NCBI RefSeq assembly: GCF_000260115.1
Contig: NZ_JH651379.1
Location: 1,740,501-1,804,500 of the forward strand
DNA: 64,000 bases
Source: Galbibacter orientalis DSM 19592
Lineage (GTDB): Bacteria > Bacteroidota > Bacteroidia > Flavobacteriales > Flavobacteriaceae
Reading direction: 5' to 3'
Shown here: in pieces, positions 1 through 8,975 of the stretch
Position numbering within the stretch: position 1 is the first letter of the stretch
Layout: every line of letters begins with the position of its first letter
The notes under the pieces: model-generated
The model's database searches: none
Seen by the model: only the letters and a program-made list of their open reading frames with translations
Told to the model about the DNA's origin: nothing
Made by a program: the position numbers and the translations under genes

Positions 1-1
1 A

Positions 2-1444
2 AATCAAGAGTACGACCAAACGGTAGCGCCAGAACTGATAAATCCAGGGGTGTATTCTTTTAATAATAATAGAAAACCATTAGAAGTTACTTCCATAGAT
101 CAAAATAAACGTATTAATAGTGTGTACGGTTTTGCTCGTTTAGCCTATAATAATTATCTGTTTTTAGATATAACAGGAAGAAACGATTGGTCTAGTACGC
201 TTCCTTCTAATAATAATTCATATTTCTATCCTTCTGTAACATTGAGTACAGTATTTAGCGATATGTTTGTGTTGCCAGAGTTTGTAAGTTTTGCCAAATT
301 GAGAGCAGCTTATGCAGAAGTTGGTAATGATACAGATCCTTATAAATTATCTAGTTTTTACACCAATGAGAATCCGTTTGGAGAGTATCCGGTGTTAACA
401 GAATCTTCTTTAATACCAAATGCAAATTTAAAACCAGAGATTACTTCTTCTTATGAATTTGGGGTTGACTTACGCTTTTTTCAGAGTCGCTTAAATATAG
501 ATGCTACTTATTATAGCTCCTTAACAAAGAACCAGATTATTTCTATTGATGCAGATATTGCTAGTGGTTACGCTAGTAAACTTATCAATGCTGGGGAGGT
601 TAAAAATTATGGTTTTGAAGCTATTTTAGGAATAACTCCAGTTAGAAATGATAATTTTTCATGGAAAGCAACCTTCAATTTTGCTAAAAACCAAAGTGAG
701 GTTACAGATTTGGGAGGGGTAGATTATACCTTAACCGAAAGAAATTCAGCTTTTATTCAAGCAAGAGAAGGAGGTTCTATTAGTGCAATTTACGGAAGAG
801 GATTTCAAAGAGTAGAAGATGAGAATAGCCCGTACTTTGGGGAAATGATTATTGATGCAAATGGAATTCCGTTACGTACAGATGATTTGGTGTATCAAGG
901 AGATTATGCTCCAGATTATACGCTTGGGTTTCAGAATAGCTTTAGATATAAGGCTTTTGATTTTGGATTTCTATTAGATACCCGCCAAGGAGGAATTGTA
1001 GTGTCTAGAACAAAAACAATTGGAAGTACTTCTGGACAATTAAAGGAAACTTTAGTAGGAAGAGAAACAGGAATTGTTGCAGATGGAGTTGTACAAGTAT
1101 CGGATGGGTTTTATGAACCTAATACTACTAATGTAGATGCTAGAACTTATAATAACAGATATTACGAAAGAGATAATGTGGAGGCTGCAAAATATGATGC
1201 TTCTTACACAAAACTAAGAGAGGTAACATTGGGGTACACTATTCCTAAGCGCTTTATAAAGCAGTTGCCAATTACAAATGCTAGATTTTCTCTTAGCGGA
1301 AGAAACTTACTTCTGTGGACAGAAAACCCACATTTTGACCCAGAAACAGTAGCTGTTTCGGGAGGGACATTGCAACCTGGAATCGAAAACATGTCGTATC
1401 CAAGTACAAGATCATTCACTTTTAATTTACGAGTAGACTTTTAA
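2..1444 (+). CDS. SusC/RagA-family TonB-dependent outer-membrane receptor, 3' part
   Basis: This is the C-terminal portion of a large SusC-type TonB-dependent transporter. The frame is open from the left edge, so the N-terminal signal peptide, carboxypeptidase-like domain, plug and early barrel lie outside the window. The visible 480 residues have the alternating aromatic/polar beta-barrel pattern of the family, including stretches such as FARLAYNNYLFLDITGRND and LREVTLGYTIP, and end with the typical aromatic-rich final strand (TFNLRVDF). A GTG at position 50 is internal valine, not a start. The SusD gene follows 10 nt later, which is the diagnostic pairing. Family knowledge: SusC carries the SusD-bound ligand across the outer membrane using TonB energy. 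The enzymes downstream suggest a phosphorus-containing ligand rather than a simple glycan; that is inference. Confidence 0.95.
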   Translation, partial: NQEYDQTVAPELINPGVYSFNNNRKPLEVTSIDQNKRINSVYGFARLAYNNYLFLDITGRNDWSSTLPSNNNSYFYPSVTLSTVFSDMFVLPEFVSFAKLRAAYAEVGNDTDPYKLSSFYTNENPFGEYPVLTESSLIPNANLKPEITSSYEFGVDLRFFQSRLNIDATYYSSLTKNQIISIDADIASGYASKLINAGEVKNYGFEAILGITPVRNDNFSWKATFNFAKNQSEVTDLGGVDYTLTERNSAFIQAREGGSISAIYGRGFQRVEDENSPYFGEMIIDANGIPLRTDDLVYQGDYAPDYTLGFQNSFRYKAFDFGFLLDTRQGGIVVSRTKTIGSTSGQLKETLVGRETGIVADGVVQVSDGFYEPNTTNVDARTYNNRYYERDNVEAAKYDASYTKLREVTLGYTIPKRFIKQLPITNARFSLSGRNLLLWTENPHFDPETVAVSGGTLQPGIENMSYPSTRSFTFNLRVDF

Positions 1445-1454
1445 TTCAATAGAA

Positions 1455-3035
1455 ATGAAGAAAAATCAATTTATAAAGAAGCTATTTTTAGGGGCTACAA
1501 TGATACTTTCATTAAATGCCTGTACTAAAGATTTTGAAGAAATAAATGCAAATCCTAATTATCCTGAAAAGGCAGCATCAGAATTATTATTGCCAGGGAT
1601 TTTAAGACAAATGTCTTACAATTGGGGTAATATGGGCTGGGAACAAGGCTTTACAGTTGCACAATATGGAGCAAGACTACAGTTTACAAGTGGAGATCGC
1701 TATAATTGGTCGCCAACAGGAAACCCATATAACGATGCCTATGATGCGCTTAGAGATGTTGAGAATATTATAGAATCTACGGTAGGTGTAAAAGGACAAG
1801 AAAATTACTTAGCTGTTGCTTTAATAGTAAAATCTTGGATTTATTCTTACTTAACAGATGCTTATGGAGATGTGCCATACACACAAGCAACAAAAGGAAT
1901 AAGAGAAGATAATATTACACCAGAATTTACACCACAGAGTGAAATTTATGATGGACTAATTACAGATCTTACTGTTGCAAATAATTTATTAAAAGGAGCT
2001 GCTACTATCTCTGGGGATATTCTTTACAATGGAGATGTTACTAAATGGAGAAAGTTCTCAAACTCTTTGCGATTAAGATTATTAATGAGAATTAGTGATG
2101 TAGATAAAGCGAGAGCAATTTCGGAAATGAAGGAAATAACAAATGCTCCTTCAGAATTTCCAATTTTTGAAAGCAATGGAGATGCTGCAGTGATACAATG
2201 GAATTCTGATAATCCACAGCCTAAATTTACTACTCGATCTGGAAGTTATGATGAGGTAAGGTTAAGTACTACTTTAGAAACTAGGCTAAAGGATTTAAAC
2301 GACCAAAGATTAATTGTTTTTGCCCAGCCTACTTCGGCATCAGGAAAAGGGATTTATTCGGATAATATGGACGATTATGTAGGGATGCCAAATGGTTTAA
2401 ATGATGAAGATGCATTGGCATATAGTCCTTCTGGGGATCCACAAAAATCGGGTTCTAATTTTATTTCTCGTTTAGGGGTTTTACTTACATGTAGAGCATG
2501 TGATCCTGAAAATGCTTCTCCAACAGCTTCTCAAACTATTATAATGAGTTATTCTGAACTTCAGTTTATTTTAGCGGAAGCTCGCGAGAAAAATTTTATT
2601 ACTGCAGGGACATCAGAGCAGTATTATGAAAATGGAATTTATGCTTCATTTGAGTATTATTTAGAAAGAATTAATGCTGGAGGTTGGAATGAAATAGCTA
2701 CAAGCTTGGCAAATTTTGATGTAGATGCATATATAAATCAAGAAAAAGTAGCTTATACAGGAACTTCCGAAGAAAAACTAGGGAAAGTGGCTATGCAAAA
2801 ATGGATTTCACTTTTCTACACAGGTTTTGAAGCTTGGTCGGATTGGAGACGTACCAATATGCCAGCAATAGTGCCTGGTCCAGATGCTGCTAACGGAGGG
2901 AAAGTGCCAGTTCGTTTTCAATATCCAAATTCAGTAAAATCTACAAACAATGCAAACTACCAAGAGGCTGTGAGCAGAATGGGAGGAGATAATCTAAATA
3001 CATTGCTTTGGTGGGATGTGTCTGTGAATAATTAA
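1455..3035 (+). CDS. SusD/RagB-like nutrient-binding outer-membrane lipoprotein
   Basis: A 526-residue protein with a lipoprotein signal peptide (hydrophobic stretch ending LNAC, lipidated Cys about residue 23). The family hallmark YLTDAYGDVPYTQA lies near residue 135, and TPR-like helices with SELQFILAEAREKN lie near residue 370. Length and motifs fit the SusD-like_2 group that binds ligand at the mouth of the SusC barrel on the cell surface. It begins 10 nt after the receptor gene, and the next gene begins 5 nt after its stop, so these are co-transcribed. The specific ligand cannot be read from the sequence. Confidence 0.93.
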   Translation: MKKNQFIKKLFLGATMILSLNACTKDFEEINANPNYPEKAASELLLPGILRQMSYNWGNMGWEQGFTVAQYGARLQFTSGDRYNWSPTGNPYNDAYDALRDVENIIESTVGVKGQENYLAVALIVKSWIYSYLTDAYGDVPYTQATKGIREDNITPEFTPQSEIYDGLITDLTVANNLLKGAATISGDILYNGDVTKWRKFSNSLRLRLLMRISDVDKARAISEMKEITNAPSEFPIFESNGDAAVIQWNSDNPQPKFTTRSGSYDEVRLSTTLETRLKDLNDQRLIVFAQPTSASGKGIYSDNMDDYVGMPNGLNDEDALAYSPSGDPQKSGSNFISRLGVLLTCRACDPENASPTASQTIIMSYSELQFILAEAREKNFITAGTSEQYYENGIYASFEYYLERINAGGWNEIATSLANFDVDAYINQEKVAYTGTSEEKLGKVAMQKWISLFYTGFEAWSDWRRTNMPAIVPGPDAANGGKVPVRFQYPNSVKSTNNANYQEAVSRMGGDNLNTLLWWDVSVNN

Positions 3036-3040
3036 TATCT

Positions 3041-4678
3041 ATGAAATTTAAAAAAATCATTTTTATGGTAACCACAAGTCTTTTAGGCTTGTGGTCTTGC
3101 CATAATAATTCTACTGAGAACAGAGAAATTAAACATGTTGTTGTAATTGGGTTTGATGGACTTAGTCCAGATGGGATTAGAAATGCTTCCACACCTAATT
3201 TTGATAAGGTTATTGCTGAAGGGGCTTCTACCATGCGAGCAAGAGCCGTACTTCCTACAAGTTCTAGTTCTAATTGGGCATCTATGATAATGGGAGCTAG
3301 CCCTTCTCAACATGGGATTACATCTAATGCGTGGAATAAAGACAATTTTGAGTTACCTACAGTAGTTCAAGGGGAAGATTTTTTGTTTCCTACGGTCTTT
3401 AATTTAATAAATAAGCAAAAAGAAAATACAGAGATAGGTGCTATCTATCATTGGAGCGATTTTGGTAGATTGTTTGAGAAAAGTGCTGTTAATTTTGATA
3501 TTCATGCAGACACAGAAGAACAGACTGCCGCCGTAGCAAGTAGTTATATTAAGAACAAAAAACCGACTTTTACTTTTATTCATTTTGACCATATTGATCA
3601 TGCTGGTCATGAATACGGACATGGAACACCAGAATATTATGAATCGGTTACAAAAGGAGATAAATTATTAGGAGAGGTTTTATCGGCAATTAAAAAAGCT
3701 GGAATACTAGAAAATACATTAGTTATTATTTCTTCGGATCATGGTGGAGTAGGAAAAGGACATGGAGGGGAGTCTTTAGCAGAAATTGAAATCCCATTTA
3801 TTGCCTGGGGGAAATCAGTTAAAAAGGGATATGAAATTAAAACGCCCGTATATCAATATGACAATGCTGCTACCGTTGCCTATGCATTAGGTGTTAAAAC
3901 GCCTACAGCATGGATAGGAAAGCCTGTTCTGTCATTGTTTGAAGGGAATGAAATAAAGGGTGATGAGTATCTTATTGAAGATCGTTTGGTAGCTCCCATA
4001 ATAAAGCCAGAAGCTAGTTTGAATAAAAGAGCAGGAGGTCTTTTTTTTAATGAAACGAAATTGGAAATAATAAATCCAAATAAAGAAGGTGTTATTAGAT
4101 ATACTTTAGATGGGTCTATGCCTACAAAAAAATCAACAGTATATGAGGGTATTATTGATATAACCGACAATAAAGTAGTAAAAGCAGCAATATTTTTAGA
4201 GGGGAAAATATCGAGTCCCTTAAGCGAAGCCTTTTTTAGAATTCGTCATGATGATAGAAAGAGAGTATCTTATAAAATTTATTATTTAGTGAATCTTACT
4301 TCTCTTCCTGAACTGTTCAATAAAACTCCAGATGATAGTGGTAACACCTATGAAATCACTTCAGAAGAAATAAAAGAGAAGATAAAAGAGAACACAGCAG
4401 TAATTTATACAGCAATTATAGATATTAAAAAAGCAGCTAATTATACTTTCTACACTAGATCTGACGATGGGAGTAAACTATGGATTGATAATGAGTTGGT
4501 AGTAGCTAATGATGGCGACCATGGGGTACTAGAAAAATCTGGAACTGTTAAGCTTAATGCTGGAGAACATGCTATAAAAGTAGCTTGGTTTAATGGAGGA
4601 GGAGATGGTTGGTTAGATGTTTATTATAAAGATGGTAAAAGTCCAAAGCAACTAGTTTCTACAGAACTTTTAAATTAA
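3041..4678 (+). CDS. Type I phosphodiesterase/nucleotide-pyrophosphatase-like lipoprotein with C-terminal PA14-type domain
   Basis: This 545-residue surface lipoprotein (signal peptide ending LWSC) has an alkaline-phosphatase-superfamily core at about residues 30-300. Visible metal and active-site motifs are VIGFDGLSPDG (first metal Asp), PTSSSSNWASMIMG (nucleophile Ser/Thr region), HFDHIDHAGHEYGHG (Asp/His ligands) and SSDHGGVGKGHGG. After the core comes a segment like the chitobiase C-terminal beta domain (RYTLDGSMPTKKSTVYEG, about 340-400). A PA14-like domain follows (YTFYTRSDDGSKLWIDN, GWLDVYYKDG, about 420-540), typical of carbohydrate binding. Family knowledge: such cores cleave phosphodiester or pyrophosphate bonds. 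The accessory domains suggest the substrate is attached to a sugar or polymer. Fifth-nucleotide spacing from susD places it in the SusCD operon. Confidence 0.85.
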   Translation: MKFKKIIFMVTTSLLGLWSCHNNSTENREIKHVVVIGFDGLSPDGIRNASTPNFDKVIAEGASTMRARAVLPTSSSSNWASMIMGASPSQHGITSNAWNKDNFELPTVVQGEDFLFPTVFNLINKQKENTEIGAIYHWSDFGRLFEKSAVNFDIHADTEEQTAAVASSYIKNKKPTFTFIHFDHIDHAGHEYGHGTPEYYESVTKGDKLLGEVLSAIKKAGILENTLVIISSDHGGVGKGHGGESLAEIEIPFIAWGKSVKKGYEIKTPVYQYDNAATVAYALGVKTPTAWIGKPVLSLFEGNEIKGDEYLIEDRLVAPIIKPEASLNKRAGGLFFNETKLEIINPNKEGVIRYTLDGSMPTKKSTVYEGIIDITDNKVVKAAIFLEGKISSPLSEAFFRIRHDDRKRVSYKIYYLVNLTSLPELFNKTPDDSGNTYEITSEEIKEKIKENTAVIYTAIIDIKKAANYTFYTRSDDGSKLWIDNELVVANDGDHGVLEKSGTVKLNAGEHAIKVAWFNGGGDGWLDVYYKDGKSPKQLVSTELLN

Positions 4679-4685
4679 AAACAGC

Positions 4686-5948
4686 GTGCAAACAACTATA
4701 AAACTAGCTTTATATTTTTTATTCATTCTGTGCTTTTATAAAGGAATCTCTCAAGAGATGTACCCAAATTGGGAACCTGGTATTTTAGAGATTCATCATA
4801 TAAACACTGGTAGAGGAGACGCTACTTTTTGTGTTTTTCCAGATGGAACTACTTTGCTTATAGATGCAGGAGATACCTCAGAAACACATCCAAGAACTTT
4901 GTCTGATAGAAATGCAAAATTGCTTCCTAATAGAAGTAGAACTGCTCCTGAATGGATTGTAGATTATATAAATCAATTTCATCCAAAACCAAAAGGGCAG
5001 ACTTTAGATTATGCCTTGATTACGCATTATCATGATGATCATTTTGGAGAAGTAGATAGTACACGGTTATATTCTAAAAAAGGGAAGTATCAATTAACCG
5101 GAATTGTTGCTGTTGGAGATGCTATTCCTATTAAAAACTTAATAGATAGAGGTTCTCAGTTTCCTATAGATTTAAAAGATGAACAGGTTCAAAAGGAGCT
5201 ATCTGCAGATAAATATCATATAATTCCAACTTTGAAAAATTATTGGAAGTATAGTGATGTACACTCTAAAAATGGATTGAAACATTCTGTTCTAAAAGCA
5301 GGAATGCTAAATCAAATAAGACTGTTATATAATCCTGAAAATTATAAGAGTTTTTCTGTCAGAAATATTGCTGTAAATGGTAATGTCTGGACAGGAGAAA
5401 AGGAAAATTACTACGCATTATTTTCAGAAGGAGACTCTCCTTCTGAAAATAATTTAAGTACCGTTATAAAAATTTCATTTGGTTTGTTTGATTATTATAC
5501 CGGAGGAGATATTAGCGGGGTAAATGCAATAGGGGCAACCGATTTTAATTCCCTAGAATCCAATATTGCTCCTGTTGTAGGCCCTGTTGATGTTGCTACC
5601 TTAAATCATCATGGAAATAGAGATTCTCAAAATGCATTTTATGTAAGAACACTTCGTCCTCGAGTATGGGTACAACAAAATTGGTCGTCAGATCATCCTG
5701 GAGAAGAAGTGCTCAGAAGAATACTTAGTAAAGAAATATATCCTGGGGAGCGAGATGTGTTTTCAACAGTAATGCTAGCTGCAAATAAAAAAGTAATAGG
5801 CAATCGCTTAGATGCGTATAAAAGTCAGGAAGGACATATTGTAGTAAGGGTTTATAATGATGGAAAAAAATACAATGTTTACATTTTGAATGATAAAGAT
5901 GAAAAGCGTAATGTGGTAAATAAATTTGGTCCTTATGAAGCAAGGTGA
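4686..5948 (+). CDS. Secreted metallo-beta-lactamase-fold hydrolase (ComEC/competence-like MBL)
   Basis: The 420-residue protein starts at a GTG 7 nt after the previous stop; no ATG lies nearby in frame. An N-terminal signal peptide (hydrophobic core, then GISQ) indicates export. The MBL metal motif HYHDDH is clear near residue 117, preceded by the first strands GRGDATFCVFPDG and LLIDAGD. Later motifs are YTGGDISG and ATLNHHGNRDS, supplying further metal ligands. This layout matches the exported MBL domain seen in ComEC C-termini and related stand-alone hydrolases, some of which are phosphodiesterases. Within this operon a phosphoester or nucleotide substrate is plausible but not shown. The 3' end overlaps the next gene by 14 nt. 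Confidence 0.8.
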   Translation: MQTTIKLALYFLFILCFYKGISQEMYPNWEPGILEIHHINTGRGDATFCVFPDGTTLLIDAGDTSETHPRTLSDRNAKLLPNRSRTAPEWIVDYINQFHPKPKGQTLDYALITHYHDDHFGEVDSTRLYSKKGKYQLTGIVAVGDAIPIKNLIDRGSQFPIDLKDEQVQKELSADKYHIIPTLKNYWKYSDVHSKNGLKHSVLKAGMLNQIRLLYNPENYKSFSVRNIAVNGNVWTGEKENYYALFSEGDSPSENNLSTVIKISFGLFDYYTGGDISGVNAIGATDFNSLESNIAPVVGPVDVATLNHHGNRDSQNAFYVRTLRPRVWVQQNWSSDHPGEEVLRRILSKEIYPGERDVFSTVMLAANKKVIGNRLDAYKSQEGHIVVRVYNDGKKYNVYILNDKDEKRNVVNKFGPYEAR

Positions 5949-7272
5949 AATTAATAAAAGAACAGAAGGAGATATTAATACTACTTCAGAAAGGGAAAAA
6001 TGGAACCTTCGAGAAAAGGATAGGCATACACAGTTAATTTTAGAAAAGGACGAACGTTATTTTATGCATCAATCTATGTCTACTCCTTGTTTGGATGTTT
6101 TAAAATCATCTAAAAATAGTTATATAGAGAATTTGTCTGGAAATAAATATTTAGATTTTCATGGTAATAATGTGCATCAAATAGGTTTTGGAAATGAGGA
6201 ATTAATTCAAAAATTAATAGCGCAATTAAAAACACTTTCTTTTTCTACAAGAAGGTATACCAATGAACCAGCCGTTTTATTTGCTGAGAAATTAGCGTCT
6301 ATAGCTCCATCAGATTTAAATAGAGTTTTATTAACGCCCAATGGAAGCTCTGCAATTGGAATAGCGTTAAAATTGGCTAGAGCTATTACAGGAAAGTTTA
6401 AAGTGGTTTCTTTTTGGGATTCTTTTCATGGAGCGTCTTTAGATGCTATCAGTGTTGGAGGAGAAGCGGTTTTTAGAGAAGCTATGGGGCCTCTAATGCC
6501 AGGAGTAGAAAGAATTCCACCTCCCGTTACCTATAGAGGGATTTTTGAAAATAATGAGGCCAAGTGTTTAGAATATTTGGAATATGTTTTTGCTAAAGAA
6601 GGAGATATTGGTGCTTTTTTAGCAGAAACTATTAGAAATACAGACGTACAAATTCCTTCTAAAGAGTTTTGGAAGGAGGCTCGCAAATTATGTGATAAAT
6701 ATGGAGTTCTTCTTATTTTAGATGAAATTCCAATAGCTTTAGGAAGGACAGGTAAATTGTTTGCTTTTGAGCATTATTCTATAGAACCAGATATTATTTG
6801 TTTAGGAAAAGGACTTGGGGGAGGAATATTTCCGCAAGCAGCGGTTATAACAAGAGATAAATATAATACATTTGGAGAACTGTCTTTGGGGCATTACACC
6901 CACGAGAAAAGTCCGCTTGGAGCAGTAGCTGGAATGGAAACGATTAGAATTGTGGAAGGTTTATTGGAGAAAGTTAAAGCAGATGAAGCTTTTCTAAAAA
7001 CAGAACTCAATAGATTAAAAACAAAGTTTGATATAATAGGAGATGTAAGAGGGATTGGAATGCTTTGGGGAGTTGAATTAGTTTTAAATAGATTAACTAA
7101 AGAAAAGGCCCTAGAAGCTGCCGAGAAAGTTATGTACAATTGTTTAAGAGAAGGATTAAGTTTTAAAGTTTCTTCGGGGAATGTTTTACAATTATCGCCT
7201 CCTTTAACAATTACACGAGAGGAATTGTTAAAAGCAATTCATATTTTAGAAAACAGTATTTCAAATTTATAG
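5935..7272 (+). CDS. Class III PLP-dependent enzyme, similar to (R)-1-hydroxy-2-aminoethylphosphonate ammonia-lyase / phospholyase group
   Basis: A 445-residue class III aminotransferase-fold protein. The best start is the ATG at 5935 (MKQGEINKR), inside the end of the MBL gene; a TTG three codons earlier is also open. PLP signature: LLILDEIPIALGRTG, then CLGKGLGGG with Lys292 as the Schiff-base lysine. The N-terminal EGDIN...REKW motif and the HQSMSTPCLDVL and DFHGNNVHQIGFG segments resemble, from memory, the subgroup now named (R)-1-hydroxy-2-aminoethylphosphonate ammonia-lyase (PbfA). The related ethanolamine-phosphate phospho-lyases are the main alternative, and a true transaminase cannot be excluded. 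There is no signal peptide, so it is cytoplasmic, unlike its neighbours, and would act on the imported product. Confidence 0.75.
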   Translation: MKQGEINKRTEGDINTTSEREKWNLREKDRHTQLILEKDERYFMHQSMSTPCLDVLKSSKNSYIENLSGNKYLDFHGNNVHQIGFGNEELIQKLIAQLKTLSFSTRRYTNEPAVLFAEKLASIAPSDLNRVLLTPNGSSAIGIALKLARAITGKFKVVSFWDSFHGASLDAISVGGEAVFREAMGPLMPGVERIPPPVTYRGIFENNEAKCLEYLEYVFAKEGDIGAFLAETIRNTDVQIPSKEFWKEARKLCDKYGVLLILDEIPIALGRTGKLFAFEHYSIEPDIICLGKGLGGGIFPQAAVITRDKYNTFGELSLGHYTHEKSPLGAVAGMETIRIVEGLLEKVKADEAFLKTELNRLKTKFDIIGDVRGIGMLWGVELVLNRLTKEKALEAAEKVMYNCLREGLSFKVSSGNVLQLSPPLTITREELLKAIHILENSISNL

Positions 7273-7274
7273 AG

Positions 7275-8873
7275 ATGAGATTAGTTTATACCAAAAGCCT
7301 GCTTATCTGTTTTTTTATGTTGAGTTTAATGTTGACTCATGCACAAACAGTTAAACAAAATTTATTAGTAGCGCCTTACTTACAAAACGCTTCTCCACAA
7401 GAAATAACTATTATGTGGGAAACAGCTGTAGGAGAAGAAAGTACAGTATTGTATGGCAAAACAACCGATTTAAAGAAAAAAGAGACAGGAATTTCTTACG
7501 ATGTTAATTTTTCCGACCATAGAATTCACGAGGTAACACTTAAAGGATTAGAGCGTTTTACAACTTATTATTATAGAGTAAAAACTGGAGAAACGTATTC
7601 AGATGTTTATCAGTTTAAAACTCCTCCTTTTGCTGAAGATAAAAAAGCGTTCAATGTTTTAGCCATGAGCGATATGCAAAGAGACCATAATGAACCAGAA
7701 AAGTTTGCTGAAATTGTAAATGAAGGAATTTTAACCTACCTGAAGAAAGAATATGGAGAAGATATTTCAGACAATCTGGCTTTAGTGCTTATTCCTGGAG
7801 ATTTAGTTGAAAATGGAACTAAATATGAACAATGGCAAAATGAGTTTTTTGAGCCTTCAAAGAAGTTATTTTCAAATGTACCTGTATATCCTGTATTGGG
7901 GAACCATGAAAAGAATTCTACATTCTATTTTAAATATTTTAGTCTTCCTAAAAATGGAACTCCAGCTTATGCCGAGCATTGGTGGTTTAAAGATTATGGA
8001 AATACAAGAATAATAGGGCTAAATTCAAATGACGGATATAGAGACTCTAAAGAGCAGTATATTTGGTTAAAAGAACTTTTAGAGCGTACAGCCAATAATA
8101 ATGAAATAGATTTTGTTTTTGCACAATTACATCATCCACATAAATCGGAATTATGGATTCCTGGGGAGACAGATTTCACAGGAAAAGTTGTTGAATTATT
8201 AGAGAATTTTACTACCAAAACTGGAAAACCGAGTATACATTTTTTCGGACATACGCATGGGTATTCAAGAGGACAATCTAAAGAACATAAACATTTGTGG
8301 ATTAATGTAGCTTCTGCTGGAGGAGCTATAGATAATTGGGGAGAATTTGAAGGACGAGATTATGATGAATTTACTGTAACTCAAGATGAGTATGGATTTG
8401 TAATGGTAGAGGTAGATCCAAACCCAGAAAATCCTAAGTTTGTTGTAAAAAGAGTTAGTAGGGGAAATACTGTACAATCTAGAAACAATGAGGTTACAGA
8501 TAGTATGGTAATTTATAAGAAAAAACGCTTGCCTTACGCTCCAACAATAGAAAGTCCAATGGGAGAGCATATAGCAAATAAAGATGTACTGTTGAAGGCG
8601 GGAGGTTATAAAAGCGATTATAAAGATAGTTTTCATGCAGCTTCAAATTGGCAATTAGCTACCGATGCTGAGTTTTCTAATATTATAGTAGATAGATGGA
8701 AGCAATACCAAAATTGGTATTATAATGAAAACCGACAAAAGGATGATGATCTTACAGATGAGAAAATGCCTTTATTAAAATCTAACACTAAATATTTCTG
8801 GCGCGTACGTTATAGAGATCAAAATTTAAATTGGAGTGATTGGTCTAAAACCGCAACTTTTACAACAAAATAA
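7275..8873 (+). CDS. Purple-acid-phosphatase-like secreted metallophosphoesterase
   Basis: The 532-residue protein has a signal peptide (to about THAQ, residue 24). A fibronectin-III-like N-terminal domain follows (VAPYLQNASPQEITIMWET, residues 30-115), as in purple acid phosphatases. The calcineurin-like catalytic core carries MSDMQRD, IPGDLVENG, LGNHEKN, LHHPHKSELW and FFGHTHGYSRG, the usual Asp/Asn/His metal ligands in order. The C-terminal 100 residues (APTIESPMG ... FWRVRYRDQNLNWSDWS) look like another Fn3-type module. The protein starts 2 nt after the PLP gene stop. Role by family: hydrolysis of phosphomonoesters or diesters outside the cytoplasm, releasing phosphate in step with the other operon enzymes. 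Confidence 0.85.
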   Translation: MRLVYTKSLLICFFMLSLMLTHAQTVKQNLLVAPYLQNASPQEITIMWETAVGEESTVLYGKTTDLKKKETGISYDVNFSDHRIHEVTLKGLERFTTYYYRVKTGETYSDVYQFKTPPFAEDKKAFNVLAMSDMQRDHNEPEKFAEIVNEGILTYLKKEYGEDISDNLALVLIPGDLVENGTKYEQWQNEFFEPSKKLFSNVPVYPVLGNHEKNSTFYFKYFSLPKNGTPAYAEHWWFKDYGNTRIIGLNSNDGYRDSKEQYIWLKELLERTANNNEIDFVFAQLHHPHKSELWIPGETDFTGKVVELLENFTTKTGKPSIHFFGHTHGYSRGQSKEHKHLWINVASAGGAIDNWGEFEGRDYDEFTVTQDEYGFVMVEVDPNPENPKFVVKRVSRGNTVQSRNNEVTDSMVIYKKKRLPYAPTIESPMGEHIANKDVLLKAGGYKSDYKDSFHAASNWQLATDAEFSNIIVDRWKQYQNWYYNENRQKDDDLTDEKMPLLKSNTKYFWRVRYRDQNLNWSDWSKTATFTTK

Positions 8874-8905
8874 AAAATAAAAATATGAAATACCCATTAG
8901 CAGTT

Positions 8906-8929
8906 TTATCAAATCAATCGATTTGATAA
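8906..8929. other. Perfect 10-bp hairpin in the 102-nt gap of the phosphohydrolase operon
   Basis: Arms TTATCAAATC and GATTTGATAA are perfectly complementary around the loop AATC. No T-run follows and the stem is AT-rich, so it is not a standard terminator. It could be an RNA processing or stability element, or a palindromic protein site. A 13-codon open frame (8885-8926, MKYPLAVLSNQSI) ends in the stem and may be chance. Confidence 0.4.
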
Positions 8930-8975
8930 TTGAGGGCATTACATCTGACTTTTTTAAATCAATAAATATTAACAA

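Noticed and set aside
2941-3622. Minus-strand frames across the susD/phosphodiesterase boundary
   Set aside because: They lie opposite well-supported coding sequence and show no family features.
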